Positions 48,586 through 57,437 are shown, numbered from the stretch's first letter. The stretch is 64,000 nt of DNA from Clostridiaceae bacterium (GCA_902363735.1 CABJBA010000006.1:1-64000); one strand, 5' to 3'. Program-made: numbers and translations. Notes: a model not told the origin generated them from the sequence alone.

Positions 48586-48927
48586 TTAGTTATCTTCTTT
48601 TTTCTTTGGGGTAACAGAACTCATTCCAATGACCTTATTTACCGGCATTGCAAAACATATTCCGTGTACGGGAGATTTCCAGCCTGCTTTTTCCTTGAAT
48701 GCATGCATGATTCGTTTTGCAGTGGCTATATTGGTAATCGTCAGAATGATTTCTTTTTCAGAGTCAACGGTAATGCCCATAAACGACTCATGCTGTGCAC
48801 CTTCGCCTCTCGCATTTATTATAGTAGCGCCATTGGCGCCCTCTGACCTTACAATATCCATAATTGATTCTGTAAAGCCCGCATTAACTATAATAAAAAG
48901 TGCTTTCATTTGATCACAACCATCCAT
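48586..48927 (-). CDS. PII-like regulatory protein (second of two)
   Basis: A 113-residue protein with the ferredoxin-like PII fold: MKALFIIVNAGFTESIMDIV as strand and helix, then GANGATIINARGEGA where classic PII has the start of the T-loop, and EIILTITNIATAKRIMHAF as the second half. The canonical uridylylated tyrosine region and the full B-loop are missing, so ligand and modification differ from GlnB. ATG 48927 has AGGAGG eleven bases upstream; ATG 48909 is possible. It lies 30 bases after another PII-like gene and downstream of a DUF1538 membrane protein, a likely partner. Confidence 0.8.
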   Translation of the reverse strand: MDGCDQMKALFIIVNAGFTESIMDIVRSEGANGATIINARGEGAQHESFMGITVDSEKEIILTITNIATAKRIMHAFKEKAGWKSPVHGICFAMPVNKVIGMSSVTPKKKEDN

Positions 48928-48957
48928 TGCGTTTATTTCCTCCTGGTAAAATAAAAA

Positions 48958-49275
48958 TTAAAATGACATGCCTGAAATAGGCAGGGTAAAGGCTATGCCG
49001 CTGTTGGGCTGACCAAATTGAAACTCATTCAGCAACATAGTAAATATAGCATCTGATTTTTCTTTTGGCAATACAGAAGTCATGATAATCTTGTTTTCTT
49101 CAGGAACCAGACCCAGCATATCCAAAAGATAGTTGGGTTTTACGGTTCCTTTTCCGTATACCGTGTTGACAATCCGGCAGTCAATGCTGCACATTCTTTG
49201 AAGTATTGCATCTTTTTGTTTCCTACCGGCAATCATTATCAGAAATTCAATGTTATCAATTGCTGGATTGTTCAT
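48958..49275 (-). CDS. PII-like regulatory protein (first of two)
   Basis: A 105-residue small protein resembling the PII/CutA superfamily: IEFLIMIAGRKQKDAILQRM and the TVYGKGTVKPNYLLDMLGL loop, then KIIMTSVLPKEKSDAIFTML. It differs strongly from its neighbour, so they may form hetero-oligomers or sense different signals. ATG 49275 follows GAGGAGG and lies inside the 3' end of the membrane-protein gene (20-base overlap), which indicates translational coupling. Confidence 0.72.
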   Translation of the reverse strand: MNNPAIDNIEFLIMIAGRKQKDAILQRMCSIDCRIVNTVYGKGTVKPNYLLDMLGLVPEENKIIMTSVLPKEKSDAIFTMLLNEFQFGQPNSGIAFTLPISGMSF

Positions 49276-50914
49276 AGGCGTCCTCCTCTAAGCCGGAGCT
49301 TTGTTCTGTATTATATTCGTCGTCGTCGTTCATGTCATCTGTGTAATCTGTACTGTTTTCATCCAGATCACCTGCATACATGGACAATTCTTCAAACTCT
49401 TTCGTCTCATGTTCTATATTCAGCGCTAAGGTCTTCTTAACCTTTGTCTCATAAATGATTCCAAGGAGCTGAACAGCAATGAGAGGAGTTACTGAAATAA
49501 ATGCAATGATTCCAAATCCGTTTGTCAGTACCGACTGGGCCTTGGAACCTGCCGACATGGCAACGGCCTGGGCAGTGCCCAAAGTGAGCGGTGTTAAAAA
49601 AGCCGATGTCAGCGCACCGCCTGTTACGCCTCCTGAATCAAAGGCCAGCCCCACAAAAAGAGAAGAGGTATACCGCATCATAATGATGGATAAGAAATAA
49701 AGGGGGACCAAAAACCACAGAATGTTGATCTGGGTCAAAATCTTCAACATGGAAAGAAGAGATGCAACTCCGATTCCAAGTGCCAGGGTAATCCTGATTG
49801 TCATTTTCCGGATATGACCATTAGTTATTTCCTCAAGCTGTTCCCCTAAAACTGTAACAGCCGGTTCAGACAGCGTTATGGCTACTCCTAAGACAAATCC
49901 TAAGGGCAGAAGCAGCCATTTAAACCAATCCGGACGGGAAGTTTCTAAAAACACCTCGCCGATGTATTTTGCTGCAAATGCAAAGCCATAATCAATTCCC
50001 GACAGGAAAATAAGAAGACCGGCATAAACCGGTATAATTCCCAACATCATTCCGATAAACTGCTTTTTCGGAAACTTGAGGAAAAGCTGAAATGGTAAAA
50101 AAACAATTACAATAGGAAATAACGCCAGGGCCACACCGGAAATGTTGGAAATAACGATGTTGCCAAAACTTTCTGCTGCGCCAGGATCATAGAGGGCTGC
50201 AGGGGGGATGACTCCGTCGTGCTTGATACTGAGAATGAAGCCGTAAATAAATACTGCCATAATGGGACCTACGGAAGCGATTCCGATGATTCCAAAGGTG
50301 TCGTCATTAGTTTTACGCTTTGACATGGTAGCTGAAATACCGATGCCGAGGGCCAGGATAAATGGGACTGATATATCTCCTGTAGTAGCCCCGCTTCCGT
50401 CAAACGCCAAAGCCACAAATTCTTCAGGAACCAGGATTACGGTCAAAAATACCATGGTGTAAAGTATCGCAAAGATAACCTTGATATTTAAGTCCTTAAT
50501 GATGCGGAATAAGGCAAAGCCTACGAAAATTCCCACTCCTGAGCTTAAAATCCATACAAAAACAGTTTCATTGACCTCTGTCATAATCATATGAGTCTGC
50601 CGGGCAAGAACTGCCAGAGCCGGTTCTGCCACTGTGGCAAGAATCCCAAATAAGACGCCGAAAAAGATTATGAATATTCCCTTTTTAAATTTGATTAAGG
50701 AACTGCCTACGATTTTACCAATAGGAAGGATACTGGAATCCAGTCCCACCAGGAAAAAAGCTTGCCCGAACACAACGCTGACGTAACCCAAGGTCAGCTT
50801 AACATAATCAGAGGGGTTTTTCATGGGCGCTATAAAGACACAAACCAGAACAATAATGATTACAAGAGGAATCGAGGATAAAAATACTTCTTTTAGTGTT
50901 CTTATTGTTTTCAT
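49256..50914 (-). CDS. DUF1538 integral membrane protein
   Basis: A 552-residue polytopic membrane protein with two homologous halves, each with about six to seven helices. Repeated marks are ATVAEPALAVLARQ in the first half against TLSEPAVTVLGEQLEEI in the second, and FDGSGATTGDISVPFILALG against FDSGGVTGGALTSAFLTPL. This inverted or tandem duplication is typical of DUF1538 and suggests a transporter. The C-terminus (about 55 residues) is acidic and cytoplasmic. ATG 50914 is chosen, though its ribosome site is poor. It is the first gene of an operon with two PII-like genes. The substrate is unknown. Confidence 0.85.
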   Translation of the reverse strand: MKTIRTLKEVFLSSIPLVIIIVLVCVFIAPMKNPSDYVKLTLGYVSVVFGQAFFLVGLDSSILPIGKIVGSSLIKFKKGIFIIFFGVLFGILATVAEPALAVLARQTHMIMTEVNETVFVWILSSGVGIFVGFALFRIIKDLNIKVIFAILYTMVFLTVILVPEEFVALAFDGSGATTGDISVPFILALGIGISATMSKRKTNDDTFGIIGIASVGPIMAVFIYGFILSIKHDGVIPPAALYDPGAAESFGNIVISNISGVALALFPIVIVFLPFQLFLKFPKKQFIGMMLGIIPVYAGLLIFLSGIDYGFAFAAKYIGEVFLETSRPDWFKWLLLPLGFVLGVAITLSEPAVTVLGEQLEEITNGHIRKMTIRITLALGIGVASLLSMLKILTQINILWFLVPLYFLSIIMMRYTSSLFVGLAFDSGGVTGGALTSAFLTPLTLGTAQAVAMSAGSKAQSVLTNGFGIIAFISVTPLIAVQLLGIIYETKVKKTLALNIEHETKEFEELSMYAGDLDENSTDYTDDMNDDDEYNTEQSSGLEEDAYEQSSN

Positions 50915-51027
50915 GCTTATTATTGTATAGGAAAAAAAAGAAAATTGCAAGAATTAAATGGCGCTAAATAGCGTCAATTTGTCTTCTCCAGCCAAATGGT
51001 CAGAATTGATTTTATGTAAATCAAATA

Positions 51028-51357
51028 TTAAAATGGAAATTCCTGCTTAAGGAGATTTTCCGCGTATTCTTCCACGGCTTTCTCGATTTTCCGGTAAGAT
51101 TCCAGGACTTCCCTGCCTTTTTCAGTTAAACGGGTTCCTCCCCGCTCGCTTCCTCCTTTTTCAGAAATGACCACAGGAAACCCCAGCTCCTCTTCCAGAG
51201 TCCGAACCATCCGGATAGCCTTTGGATAAGAAATTCCTGTATACTCTGTTGCCTTTTTTATAGACTTATGCACTTCAATGGCATCCAGCATTTCTTTTAC
51301 GCCTTTTCCAATGAAAATTTTATTTTTACCGATTCTAATTCTTGTTACTATCCGCAT
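51028..51357 (-). CDS. ModE-type winged-helix regulator (single domain)
   Basis: A 109-residue DNA-binding protein with the LysR-like winged helix of ModE (about 20-95: EVHKSIKKATEYTGISYPKA, MVRTLEEELGFPVV, then GGTRLTEKGREVLESY). The molybdate-binding C-terminal domains of Escherichia coli ModE are missing, as in many Clostridia. It is divergent from the metal-uptake operon and probably represses it. ATG 51357 follows GAGGTGATT. Metal sensing by this short form is unproved. Confidence 0.85.
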   Translation of the reverse strand: MRIVTRIRIGKNKIFIGKGVKEMLDAIEVHKSIKKATEYTGISYPKAIRMVRTLEEELGFPVVISEKGGSERGGTRLTEKGREVLESYRKIEKAVEEYAENLLKQEFPF

Positions 51358-51439
51358 AATTAATCACCTCATATTTACTATAACAAAGGATTCAGACTAA
51401 TAGCAAGGAGAATGTTGAAAAAATAAAATATTTTGTTTA

Positions 51440-51478
51440 TTGATTTTTTGATACCGATATATTAATATAATTACATCG
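51440..51478 (+). promoter_or_regulatory. Promoter of the metal operon with candidate ModE-like operator
   Basis: TTGATT at 51440-51445, a 17-base spacer and TAATAT at 51463-51468. Covering the -10 is an imperfect 24-base palindrome, 51455-51478, with outer arms CGAT/ATCG and nine of twelve positions symmetric; its core TATATTAATATA (51458-51469) is perfect. AT-rich CGAT-type dyads resemble known ModE sites. Confidence 0.55.
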
Positions 51479-51501
51479 ACAAAAGAAAGGAATTCCATAT
51501 C

Positions 51502-52692
51502 ATGCGGAAAAAGAAAATGAAGACAAGCTGTTGTATGGCAGGGGTGCTTTTAAGTATTACAGTTGCATTAAGTGCCTGCCAACCAACAACAGACAAAGCC
51601 GGATCACAGGCACAGGAGACACAGACAGTAACTGAAAGCAGCGCCGCCCAATCAGAGCAGACAGGGGCCCAATCTTCCCAGGCATCGCAAACCAGTTCAA
51701 CTGTTCAGGAGGTTACGGACCATGCAGGGCGAAAGCTTGAGCTGCCCAACGATATTAAAAACGTATATTCAACCAGCCCCATTGGAACTATGTTGATGTA
51801 TACCTTTGACGACAAAATGGTATCTGGTGTTAATGTAATTATATCTGATGCGGAAAAAGCGTATCTAACGGATTACTATGTAAATCTTCCCCATTTGGGA
51901 GGCTGGTACGGCAAAGGAAACCAGGGAAATATCGAAGAGATCATAAAAGCCGCTCCTGATGTTGTCTTAGCCAGCGGAACCGACCAGGGCAGTATTGACC
52001 AGGCGGAGCAGCTGCAAAAACAGCTTAATATACCGGTGGTACTGGTGAAAAGTGATTTGCAGGATCTGCCGGAAACTTATCGTTTTTTAGGCAAGCTTTT
52101 TAACAGGGAAGACAGGGGAGATGAGCTGGCATCTTATACGGAAGCAGCTTTAGATCAAGCAAAAGAGATCACAGCAAAGATCCCGGAAGATAAAAAAATC
52201 CGGGTTTATTATGCTGAGGAGCAGGATGGCCTTCATACTGATCCGTCAGGCTCATCTCATTCCCAGCTGATTGACTTATGCGGGGGAATCAATGTGGCTG
52301 ACTGTGAAATTACCCCGGGATACGGACGGACTGCTGTTACCATTGAGCAGGTCATGCAATGGGCGCCTGAACTGATTATCTGCAGTGTTGATAATGGATA
52401 TGCCGACTCCAGCAGCTATCATACCGTTACCACCGACAGCAAATGGTCCACCATTCCGGCAGTAAAAAGCGGACTGGTTTTTGAAACGCCTATGCAGCCT
52501 CAGAACTGGTTTGACAGACCGCCTTCCGTCAACACCATCATCGGAATCAAATGGGTTCATTCTATCTTATATCCGGAATACGTGAATTACGATATTAAAG
52601 AGGAAACAAAAGATTTCTATAAGCTGTTTTACCATGTGGAGTTAAGCGATGAAGATGTTGAAATTATAACAAAGAACGCTCTGCGAAAGTGA
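51502..52692 (+). CDS. Lipoprotein substrate-binding protein of a BtuF/MolA-type importer
   Basis: A 396-residue exported lipoprotein. The signal peptide ends with the lipobox ALSAC; a Ser/Thr/Gln-rich linker follows to about residue 70. VTDHAGRKLELPNDIKNVY begins the class III binding fold, and IEEIIKAAPDVVLASG is the usual segment for iron, cobalamin or molybdate binders. ModE-type control and MoeA in the operon favour molybdate or tungstate, as for MolA of Haemophilus. Its stop overlaps the next start (GTGA). Confidence 0.85.
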   Translation: MRKKKMKTSCCMAGVLLSITVALSACQPTTDKAGSQAQETQTVTESSAAQSEQTGAQSSQASQTSSTVQEVTDHAGRKLELPNDIKNVYSTSPIGTMLMYTFDDKMVSGVNVIISDAEKAYLTDYYVNLPHLGGWYGKGNQGNIEEIIKAAPDVVLASGTDQGSIDQAEQLQKQLNIPVVLVKSDLQDLPETYRFLGKLFNREDRGDELASYTEAALDQAKEITAKIPEDKKIRVYYAEEQDGLHTDPSGSSHSQLIDLCGGINVADCEITPGYGRTAVTIEQVMQWAPELIICSVDNGYADSSSYHTVTTDSKWSTIPAVKSGLVFETPMQPQNWFDRPPSVNTIIGIKWVHSILYPEYVNYDIKEETKDFYKLFYHVELSDEDVEIITKNALRK

Positions 52693-53717
52693 ACAAAGAT
52701 ATGATTGCAAATGAAGTATTGTCAGATAATATTGCCAGTGTTTTAACTTTATATCCTTATGCCGGTGACTTTTTTTCAGCCTCCGGCATAGAAGGATTTC
52801 AAGACCGGCCTCAATGGACGGTCAGACAATATATTGCAGACATCCCTGAAGCCCTGCTGGAGGATATTGGAGCCTCCAGCTCCCAGCTGGCAGAGCATTT
52901 TGTCTTGTTTTTAAGCCGGATGGAAGCTTTAAAACAGAAAAAGAAGAATGTGGAGAAGATTACCATTATTGGCGGGCAAAACAAGCTGGGAGAACATGAA
53001 GATATTACCATTTCTATTGAAAAGGGAGAGATTATCACAGTGATGGGGCCTACCGGTTCAGGGAAAAGCTGTTTGCTGGCCGACATTGAGTGTCTGGCTC
53101 AGGGGGATACCCAGACAAAACGGAAGATTCTCATTGACGGGCGGATTCCCAGTGAAAGGGAACGCTTTCAAATTGAAAACAAGCTCATTGCTCAATTATC
53201 CCAGAACATGAACTTTGTTATGGATTTGCGGGTCTTTGATTTTTTGCGCCTCCACGGAGAAAGTCGGATGATAGAAGACCTTGACAAGGTGATTGAGAAG
53301 ATTTTTGATACGGCCAATGACCTGGCAGGGGAGCGCTTTTCCAAAGAAACTCCTTTAACGGAGCTAAGCGGAGGACAATCCCGCGCTTTAATGATTGCGG
53401 ATACCGCTTTTTTAAGTGCCTCCCCCATTGTGCTGATTGACGAAATCGAAAATGCAGGAGTGGACCGGAAAAAAGCTTTGCGTCTGCTGGCCCGGGAGCA
53501 GAAAATTGTGCTCATGTCCACCCATGACCCAATTCTCGCCTTAATGGGTGATAAACGTATTATCATTGAAAACGGCGGCATAAAGACAGTGCTGGAAACC
53601 AGTGCTATGGAAAAACAGAATTTAAAGGACTTGGAAGATATGGACAGAAAAACAACAAAGCTGCTTCATATGCTCCGCTCAGGAGAACGGGTGGAGACAT
53701 CCGTAACAATGCTTTAG
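52689..53717 (+). CDS. ABC-type ATPase with extra N-terminal helical domain
   Basis: A 342-residue cytoplasmic protein. The first about 90 residues resemble DUF1858 domains (IANEVLSDNIASVLTLYPYA...FSASGI), found also in the next gene. A single ATPase domain follows: GPTGSGKSC (near residue 119), ELSGGQSRALMIADTAF and PIVLIDEIENAG. Walker B ends in D-E-I-E-N rather than D-E-P-T, and H-loop MSTHDP follows. No membrane partner specific to it is evident. It may drive a cytoplasmic step or pair with one of the permeases. It starts at GTG 52689 without a clear ribosome site, so translation is probably coupled to the previous gene. Confidence 0.75.
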   Translation: MNKDMIANEVLSDNIASVLTLYPYAGDFFSASGIEGFQDRPQWTVRQYIADIPEALLEDIGASSSQLAEHFVLFLSRMEALKQKKKNVEKITIIGGQNKLGEHEDITISIEKGEIITVMGPTGSGKSCLLADIECLAQGDTQTKRKILIDGRIPSERERFQIENKLIAQLSQNMNFVMDLRVFDFLRLHGESRMIEDLDKVIEKIFDTANDLAGERFSKETPLTELSGGQSRALMIADTAFLSASPIVLIDEIENAGVDRKKALRLLAREQKIVLMSTHDPILALMGDKRIIIENGGIKTVLETSAMEKQNLKDLEDMDRKTTKLLHMLRSGERVETSVTML

Positions 53718-53731
53718 TCAGGAGGTTTCTT

Positions 53732-54961
53732 GTGATAACAGGAACAATGAAAATAAAAGAAATTCTAAAGACTTATCCGGAAAGTTTTGAAGTGTTCCGC
53801 TCCAATGGGTTTGATTATGAGAGTCCGGAGGATTTTTTAGAAGTGGCAGGCCCGGATACCATGCTGAGAACCTTGCTTTATGTGCGGGGAATCAATCAGG
53901 AACTTTTTTTGTATTATCTGGATCATGCAGTTTTAAAGGCAGAAGCAGAGCGGCAGCACTTGCTGGAGGATTTTGTACCGGGAGAAAAGCTGGATTTTTA
54001 CGGAAATACGATCTGTCCTCTGAAATTTACCTTCCGTGATGCTCTGGAAGAGATTGAACGGGAACATAAAAAGCAACATGGAATTTCCAGAAAGTGTTAT
54101 CTGGAATTTGGGAAAATGACTGATGATACCTGTGGAGAAGCCTGGAACCACGGTGATCCGGAGCAGTTTCCCGGAGTGTTTTTTTCAAAGGAATTTAATG
54201 AATACTTAGGGCTGGATTTCCAGAAAAAAATGGAGGGAATGTTTGCTGGACGGTTTTATGGAAACGTAAATCCTGCTTTAAAGGAAGCCGGCCTGTGTGA
54301 TCCTGAACATATTTATCATGTTTATGGAGTAATGGCGGAAACCTTTATGATTGATAAAAAACGTCTGGGAGATCTTCCGGTTCCCAGGACCCTGGAAGCT
54401 CTGCTGGATCCTGTTTATGAGAATAACATCATTATTTTTGGAAAAGACCGGGAAACTATTTCCAATGCTATGTTTTTGTATATTTACAAGGAGTACGGCG
54501 AAGAAGGAATCAGGAAGTTTGCCGGAAATGTAAAACATGCCCTCCATGGAAGCGTCATGTCAAAGACAGCCGGAAGCAACCGGTCTGAGGGAGGGGCAAT
54601 TTATCTGGTTTCCTGGTTTTTTGCCCAGACCTGCGTACGGGAAGATGTGGAAATTGTCTGGCCTGATGACGGAGCCATTACTCTTCCTATGTACATGCTT
54701 GTGAGAAGAGACGAAGCAGAGCGGGTAAAGGACATTACGGATTATATTACCGGAAATGAGTTTGCAGAGGCTTGTGCAAAAGCCTACACACCGCCTATGA
54801 ATGGGGAGGTGGCTGCAAATCTGCCCCATGGAGCGGCTTTCCAGTGGCTTGGCTGGGATTTTATCCGAAATCATGATATACCAACCCTGGCGGAGCACTG
54901 TCTGGAAATATTCTGGCAGGAATGGCAGAGGCTGCATCCGGGAGGTGTGCTGTGCCCATGA
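53732..54961 (+). CDS. Signal-less substrate-binding-protein homologue with DUF1858-like N-terminus
   Basis: A 409-residue protein with no signal peptide. Residues 1-60 (MKIKEILKTYPESFEVFRSN, then FDYESPEDFLEVAG) resemble DUF1858. Residues about 85-405 resemble a type II extracellular solute-binding fold (SKEFNEYLG, KKRLGDLPVPRTLEALLDP, IITFGK-like IIIFGKDRETISNAMFLY, SEGGAIYLVSWFFAQ). Such proteins normally lie outside the membrane; a cytoplasmic version could be a metal-oxyanion carrier. GTG 53732 follows AGGAGG by seven bases. The stop overlaps the next start (ATGA). Confidence 0.7.
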   Translation: MITGTMKIKEILKTYPESFEVFRSNGFDYESPEDFLEVAGPDTMLRTLLYVRGINQELFLYYLDHAVLKAEAERQHLLEDFVPGEKLDFYGNTICPLKFTFRDALEEIEREHKKQHGISRKCYLEFGKMTDDTCGEAWNHGDPEQFPGVFFSKEFNEYLGLDFQKKMEGMFAGRFYGNVNPALKEAGLCDPEHIYHVYGVMAETFMIDKKRLGDLPVPRTLEALLDPVYENNIIIFGKDRETISNAMFLYIYKEYGEEGIRKFAGNVKHALHGSVMSKTAGSNRSEGGAIYLVSWFFAQTCVREDVEIVWPDDGAITLPMYMLVRRDEAERVKDITDYITGNEFAEACAKAYTPPMNGEVAANLPHGAAFQWLGWDFIRNHDIPTLAEHCLEIFWQEWQRLHPGGVLCP

Positions 54962-55644
54962 AATTAATTACGGTTTCCGGTCCCCCTTCTGCGGGAAAGA
55001 CCTCTGTTTTAATACGGATTATTGAACAGATTGGAAAGGACAAGGTTGGAGTCGCAAAATTTGACTGTTTGTCCAGTTCAGATGGAGAACGGTTTGAGGA
55101 ACATCAGATCCATTCTGTTGTAGGGCTTTCAGGAAATTTGTGCCCGGATCACTTTTTTGTCAGCAACATTGAAGAGTGTGTGGAATGGGGAATGAGGAAT
55201 GAGTTTGAATATCTTGTAATCGAAAGTGCAGGGCTGTGTAACCGGTGCTCACCCCATTTAAGAGAATTTTTAGGTGTATGTGTCATTGACAACCTGTCAG
55301 GCATTAACACGCCCCATAAGATCGGGCCAATGCTTCGATATGCGGACCTGGTTATAATTACAAAAGGAGATATTGTATCCCAGGCAGAGCGGGAGGTATT
55401 TGCTTTTAAGGTGAAGATGGCCAATCCAAAAGCAGATATTTTGTTTCTCAACGGAATTACCGGGCAGGGTTCCTTTGATGGAGCTGAGTATTTCCGGAAG
55501 GGGAAAAGCCTTGCTTCGGACCGCCTTAAAGACTGCCGCCTGCGGTTTGCCATGCCTGCGGCGCTCTGCTCCTACTGTCTGGGAGAAACCCGGGTGGGGG
55601 AAAGCTTTCAAAAAGGCAATATTAAGAAAATGAAAATAGGGTGA
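54958..55644 (+). CDS. HypB/CobW-like GTPase with two CxxC motifs
   Basis: A 228-residue P-loop protein of the SIMIBI class. Walker A is SGPPSAGKTSVL; YLVIESAGLCNRCSP is the switch region with CNRC; IITKGD stands for the guanine-specificity N/TKxD; and a second CSYCLGETRVG pair lies near the C-terminus. HypB and UreG insert nickel and CobW-type proteins handle zinc or cobalt. Here the neighbours suggest Mo/W handling or delivery. ATG 54958 has GGGAGGTG about eleven bases upstream. Confidence 0.75.
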   Translation: MKLITVSGPPSAGKTSVLIRIIEQIGKDKVGVAKFDCLSSSDGERFEEHQIHSVVGLSGNLCPDHFFVSNIEECVEWGMRNEFEYLVIESAGLCNRCSPHLREFLGVCVIDNLSGINTPHKIGPMLRYADLVIITKGDIVSQAEREVFAFKVKMANPKADILFLNGITGQGSFDGAEYFRKGKSLASDRLKDCRLRFAMPAALCSYCLGETRVGESFQKGNIKKMKIG

Positions 55645-55650
55645 TAAGTC

Positions 55651-56661
55651 TTGGAACGAACAAAAAATAAAATACTGCCAGGGTATATGCTGTGGATGCT
55701 GTTTCTTTTTTTGCTGGTTTCCATGGTGCTGTCCCTGCTTGCCGGACGTTACCCTATATCACTGTCAGGAGTTATACAGGCGCTTTTGGGATGCTCTGAT
55801 GATGAGCAGATTGTACATATTATTTATCAGGTGCGTCTGCCCAGAATATTTGCCGCAATTATGGTGGGAGGAGCTCTGTCAGTCAGCGGTGCGGCTTATC
55901 AGGGGATGTTTAAAAATCCACTGGTATCCCCTGATTTGCTGGGAGCATCTTCAGGAGCCTCCTTTGGTGCGGTTCTGGGTATTGTTTTGTCTGTGGGCAT
56001 TGGGGGAACTAAGATGATGGCCTTTTTATTTGGCCTTCTGGCTGTTATGCTGACCTGGTTTATTGCTGCCAGGGTGGGAAAAGGAAATAATACGGTGTTT
56101 TTGCTGGTGCTGGGAGGAATTTTGGTCAGCGGCCTGTTTCAGTCCCTGATTACTCTGATGAAGTATACGGCGGATACGGATAATAAGCTGCCGGAAATTA
56201 CTTTCTGGCTAATGGGGAGCCTGAATAAGGCCACTTACCAGGATGTTCTTGGCATGGCCGCCCCCTTTACCATATGCATTGGAATTCTTGTGCTTTGCAG
56301 CAATAAAATCAATATTCTATCTCTGGGAGAGGACGAGGCAAAGGCTTTGGGAGTAAACACCAGGCTGTTACAGGCTGTTATTACCATCTCGGCCACTGTT
56401 TTGACATCCTATTCTATATCAATAACCGGTACCATCGGCTGGATTGGGCTGATTGTACCTCATTTAACGAGAATGGTCATGGGCCCTAATTTTAAATATG
56501 TAATTCCAGGCTCCATGCTTTTAGGTGCTGTTTACCTTCTTCTTATGGATGATATATGCCGCAGCCTGATGACTGTAGAAATTCCCCTGGGGATCACCAC
56601 ATCCCTGGTTGGAATTCCTTTTCTTATATTTTTAATGAGCAAGAGAGAAAGCAGTTGGTGA
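55651..56661 (+). CDS. FecCD/BtuC-type ABC permease 1
   Basis: A 336-residue permease with about ten membrane helices. GGALSVSGAAYQGMFKNPL with VSPDLLGASSGASFGA, and GTIGWIGLIVPHLTRM are the standard BtuC/FecD signatures; the ATPase-contact loop is EDEAKALGVN. It starts at TTG 55651. BtuCD-fold importers with ModE and MoeA neighbours resemble MolBC, which carries molybdate or tungstate. It pairs with the ATPase that follows. Confidence 0.9.
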   Translation: MERTKNKILPGYMLWMLFLFLLVSMVLSLLAGRYPISLSGVIQALLGCSDDEQIVHIIYQVRLPRIFAAIMVGGALSVSGAAYQGMFKNPLVSPDLLGASSGASFGAVLGIVLSVGIGGTKMMAFLFGLLAVMLTWFIAARVGKGNNTVFLLVLGGILVSGLFQSLITLMKYTADTDNKLPEITFWLMGSLNKATYQDVLGMAAPFTICIGILVLCSNKINILSLGEDEAKALGVNTRLLQAVITISATVLTSYSISITGTIGWIGLIVPHLTRMVMGPNFKYVIPGSMLLGAVYLLLMDDICRSLMTVEIPLGITTSLVGIPFLIFLMSKRESSW

Positions 56662-56666
56662 TCCAG

Positions 56667-57437
56667 ATGAAAATGGAAATGAAAGGTTTAAGCTGCGGCT
56701 ATAACGGCCATGCAGTGATTGAAAATATTAATATTACCATTGGTTCAAAAGAAATGTGGTGTGTGCTGGGGGCCAATGGTGTGGGGAAAACCACATTTTT
56801 CAAGTCGGCCCTGCGCCTGCTGAATCCGGTAAAGGGGGAAATAATATTAAATGATATTTCTATTGATAAGTGGAACCGGAAAGAGCTGGCCAAGCAGATT
56901 GCTTATGTCCCTCAAAACCATGTCCCGCCCTTTGCATTTACGGTGAAGGAGGTCATTGCCATGGGAAGAAATCCTCATCAGCAGGGTATGGGAAGACTGG
57001 GACCGGAAGATAAACGGGCGGTGGAAGAAGCTATAGAGCTGCTGGGAATCGGAGACCTGGGCAATAAAGATTACATGAGGATCAGCGGGGGAGAGCGGCA
57101 GCTTACCCTGATTGCCAGAGCCATTGCCCAGCAGACTCCCATATTAGTACTGGATGAGCCTGTTTCCAATCTGGATTTTGGAAATCAGGCCAGAATTATT
57201 TCCCACATATGCGGTCTGGTGAAGAATCTTGGCAGGACTGTTATCATGACAACTCATTTCCCTGACCATGGATTTTTAGAGGAAGCAAATGTGCTGCTGC
57301 TTTATAAAGACAAAAAGCATTGTGTGGGTAAAGGAAAGAATGTCATTACGGAACAGGCTGTTAAGGAATTATACGATATTGAAAACAGGATTATATATTT
57401 GGAGTCCTGTAATAAAACTGTTTGTATTTCATTATAA
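56667..57437 (+). CDS. FecE/BtuD-type ABC ATPase 1
   Basis: A 256-residue ATPase. Walker A GANGVGKTTFF, Q-loop YVPQNHVPPFAF, signature RISGGERQL (first residue I-S instead of L-S), Walker B ILVLDEPVSNLD, H-loop TTHFPDHG. The Q-loop stretch PFAFTVKEVIAMGR is shared with ATPase 2 of the operon. ATG 56667 lies five bases after the permease stop; the frame extends upstream inside the permease gene and that part is rejected. Confidence 0.9.
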   Translation: MKMEMKGLSCGYNGHAVIENINITIGSKEMWCVLGANGVGKTTFFKSALRLLNPVKGEIILNDISIDKWNRKELAKQIAYVPQNHVPPFAFTVKEVIAMGRNPHQQGMGRLGPEDKRAVEEAIELLGIGDLGNKDYMRISGGERQLTLIARAIAQQTPILVLDEPVSNLDFGNQARIISHICGLVKNLGRTVIMTTHFPDHGFLEEANVLLLYKDKKHCVGKGKNVITEQAVKELYDIENRIIYLESCNKTVCISL

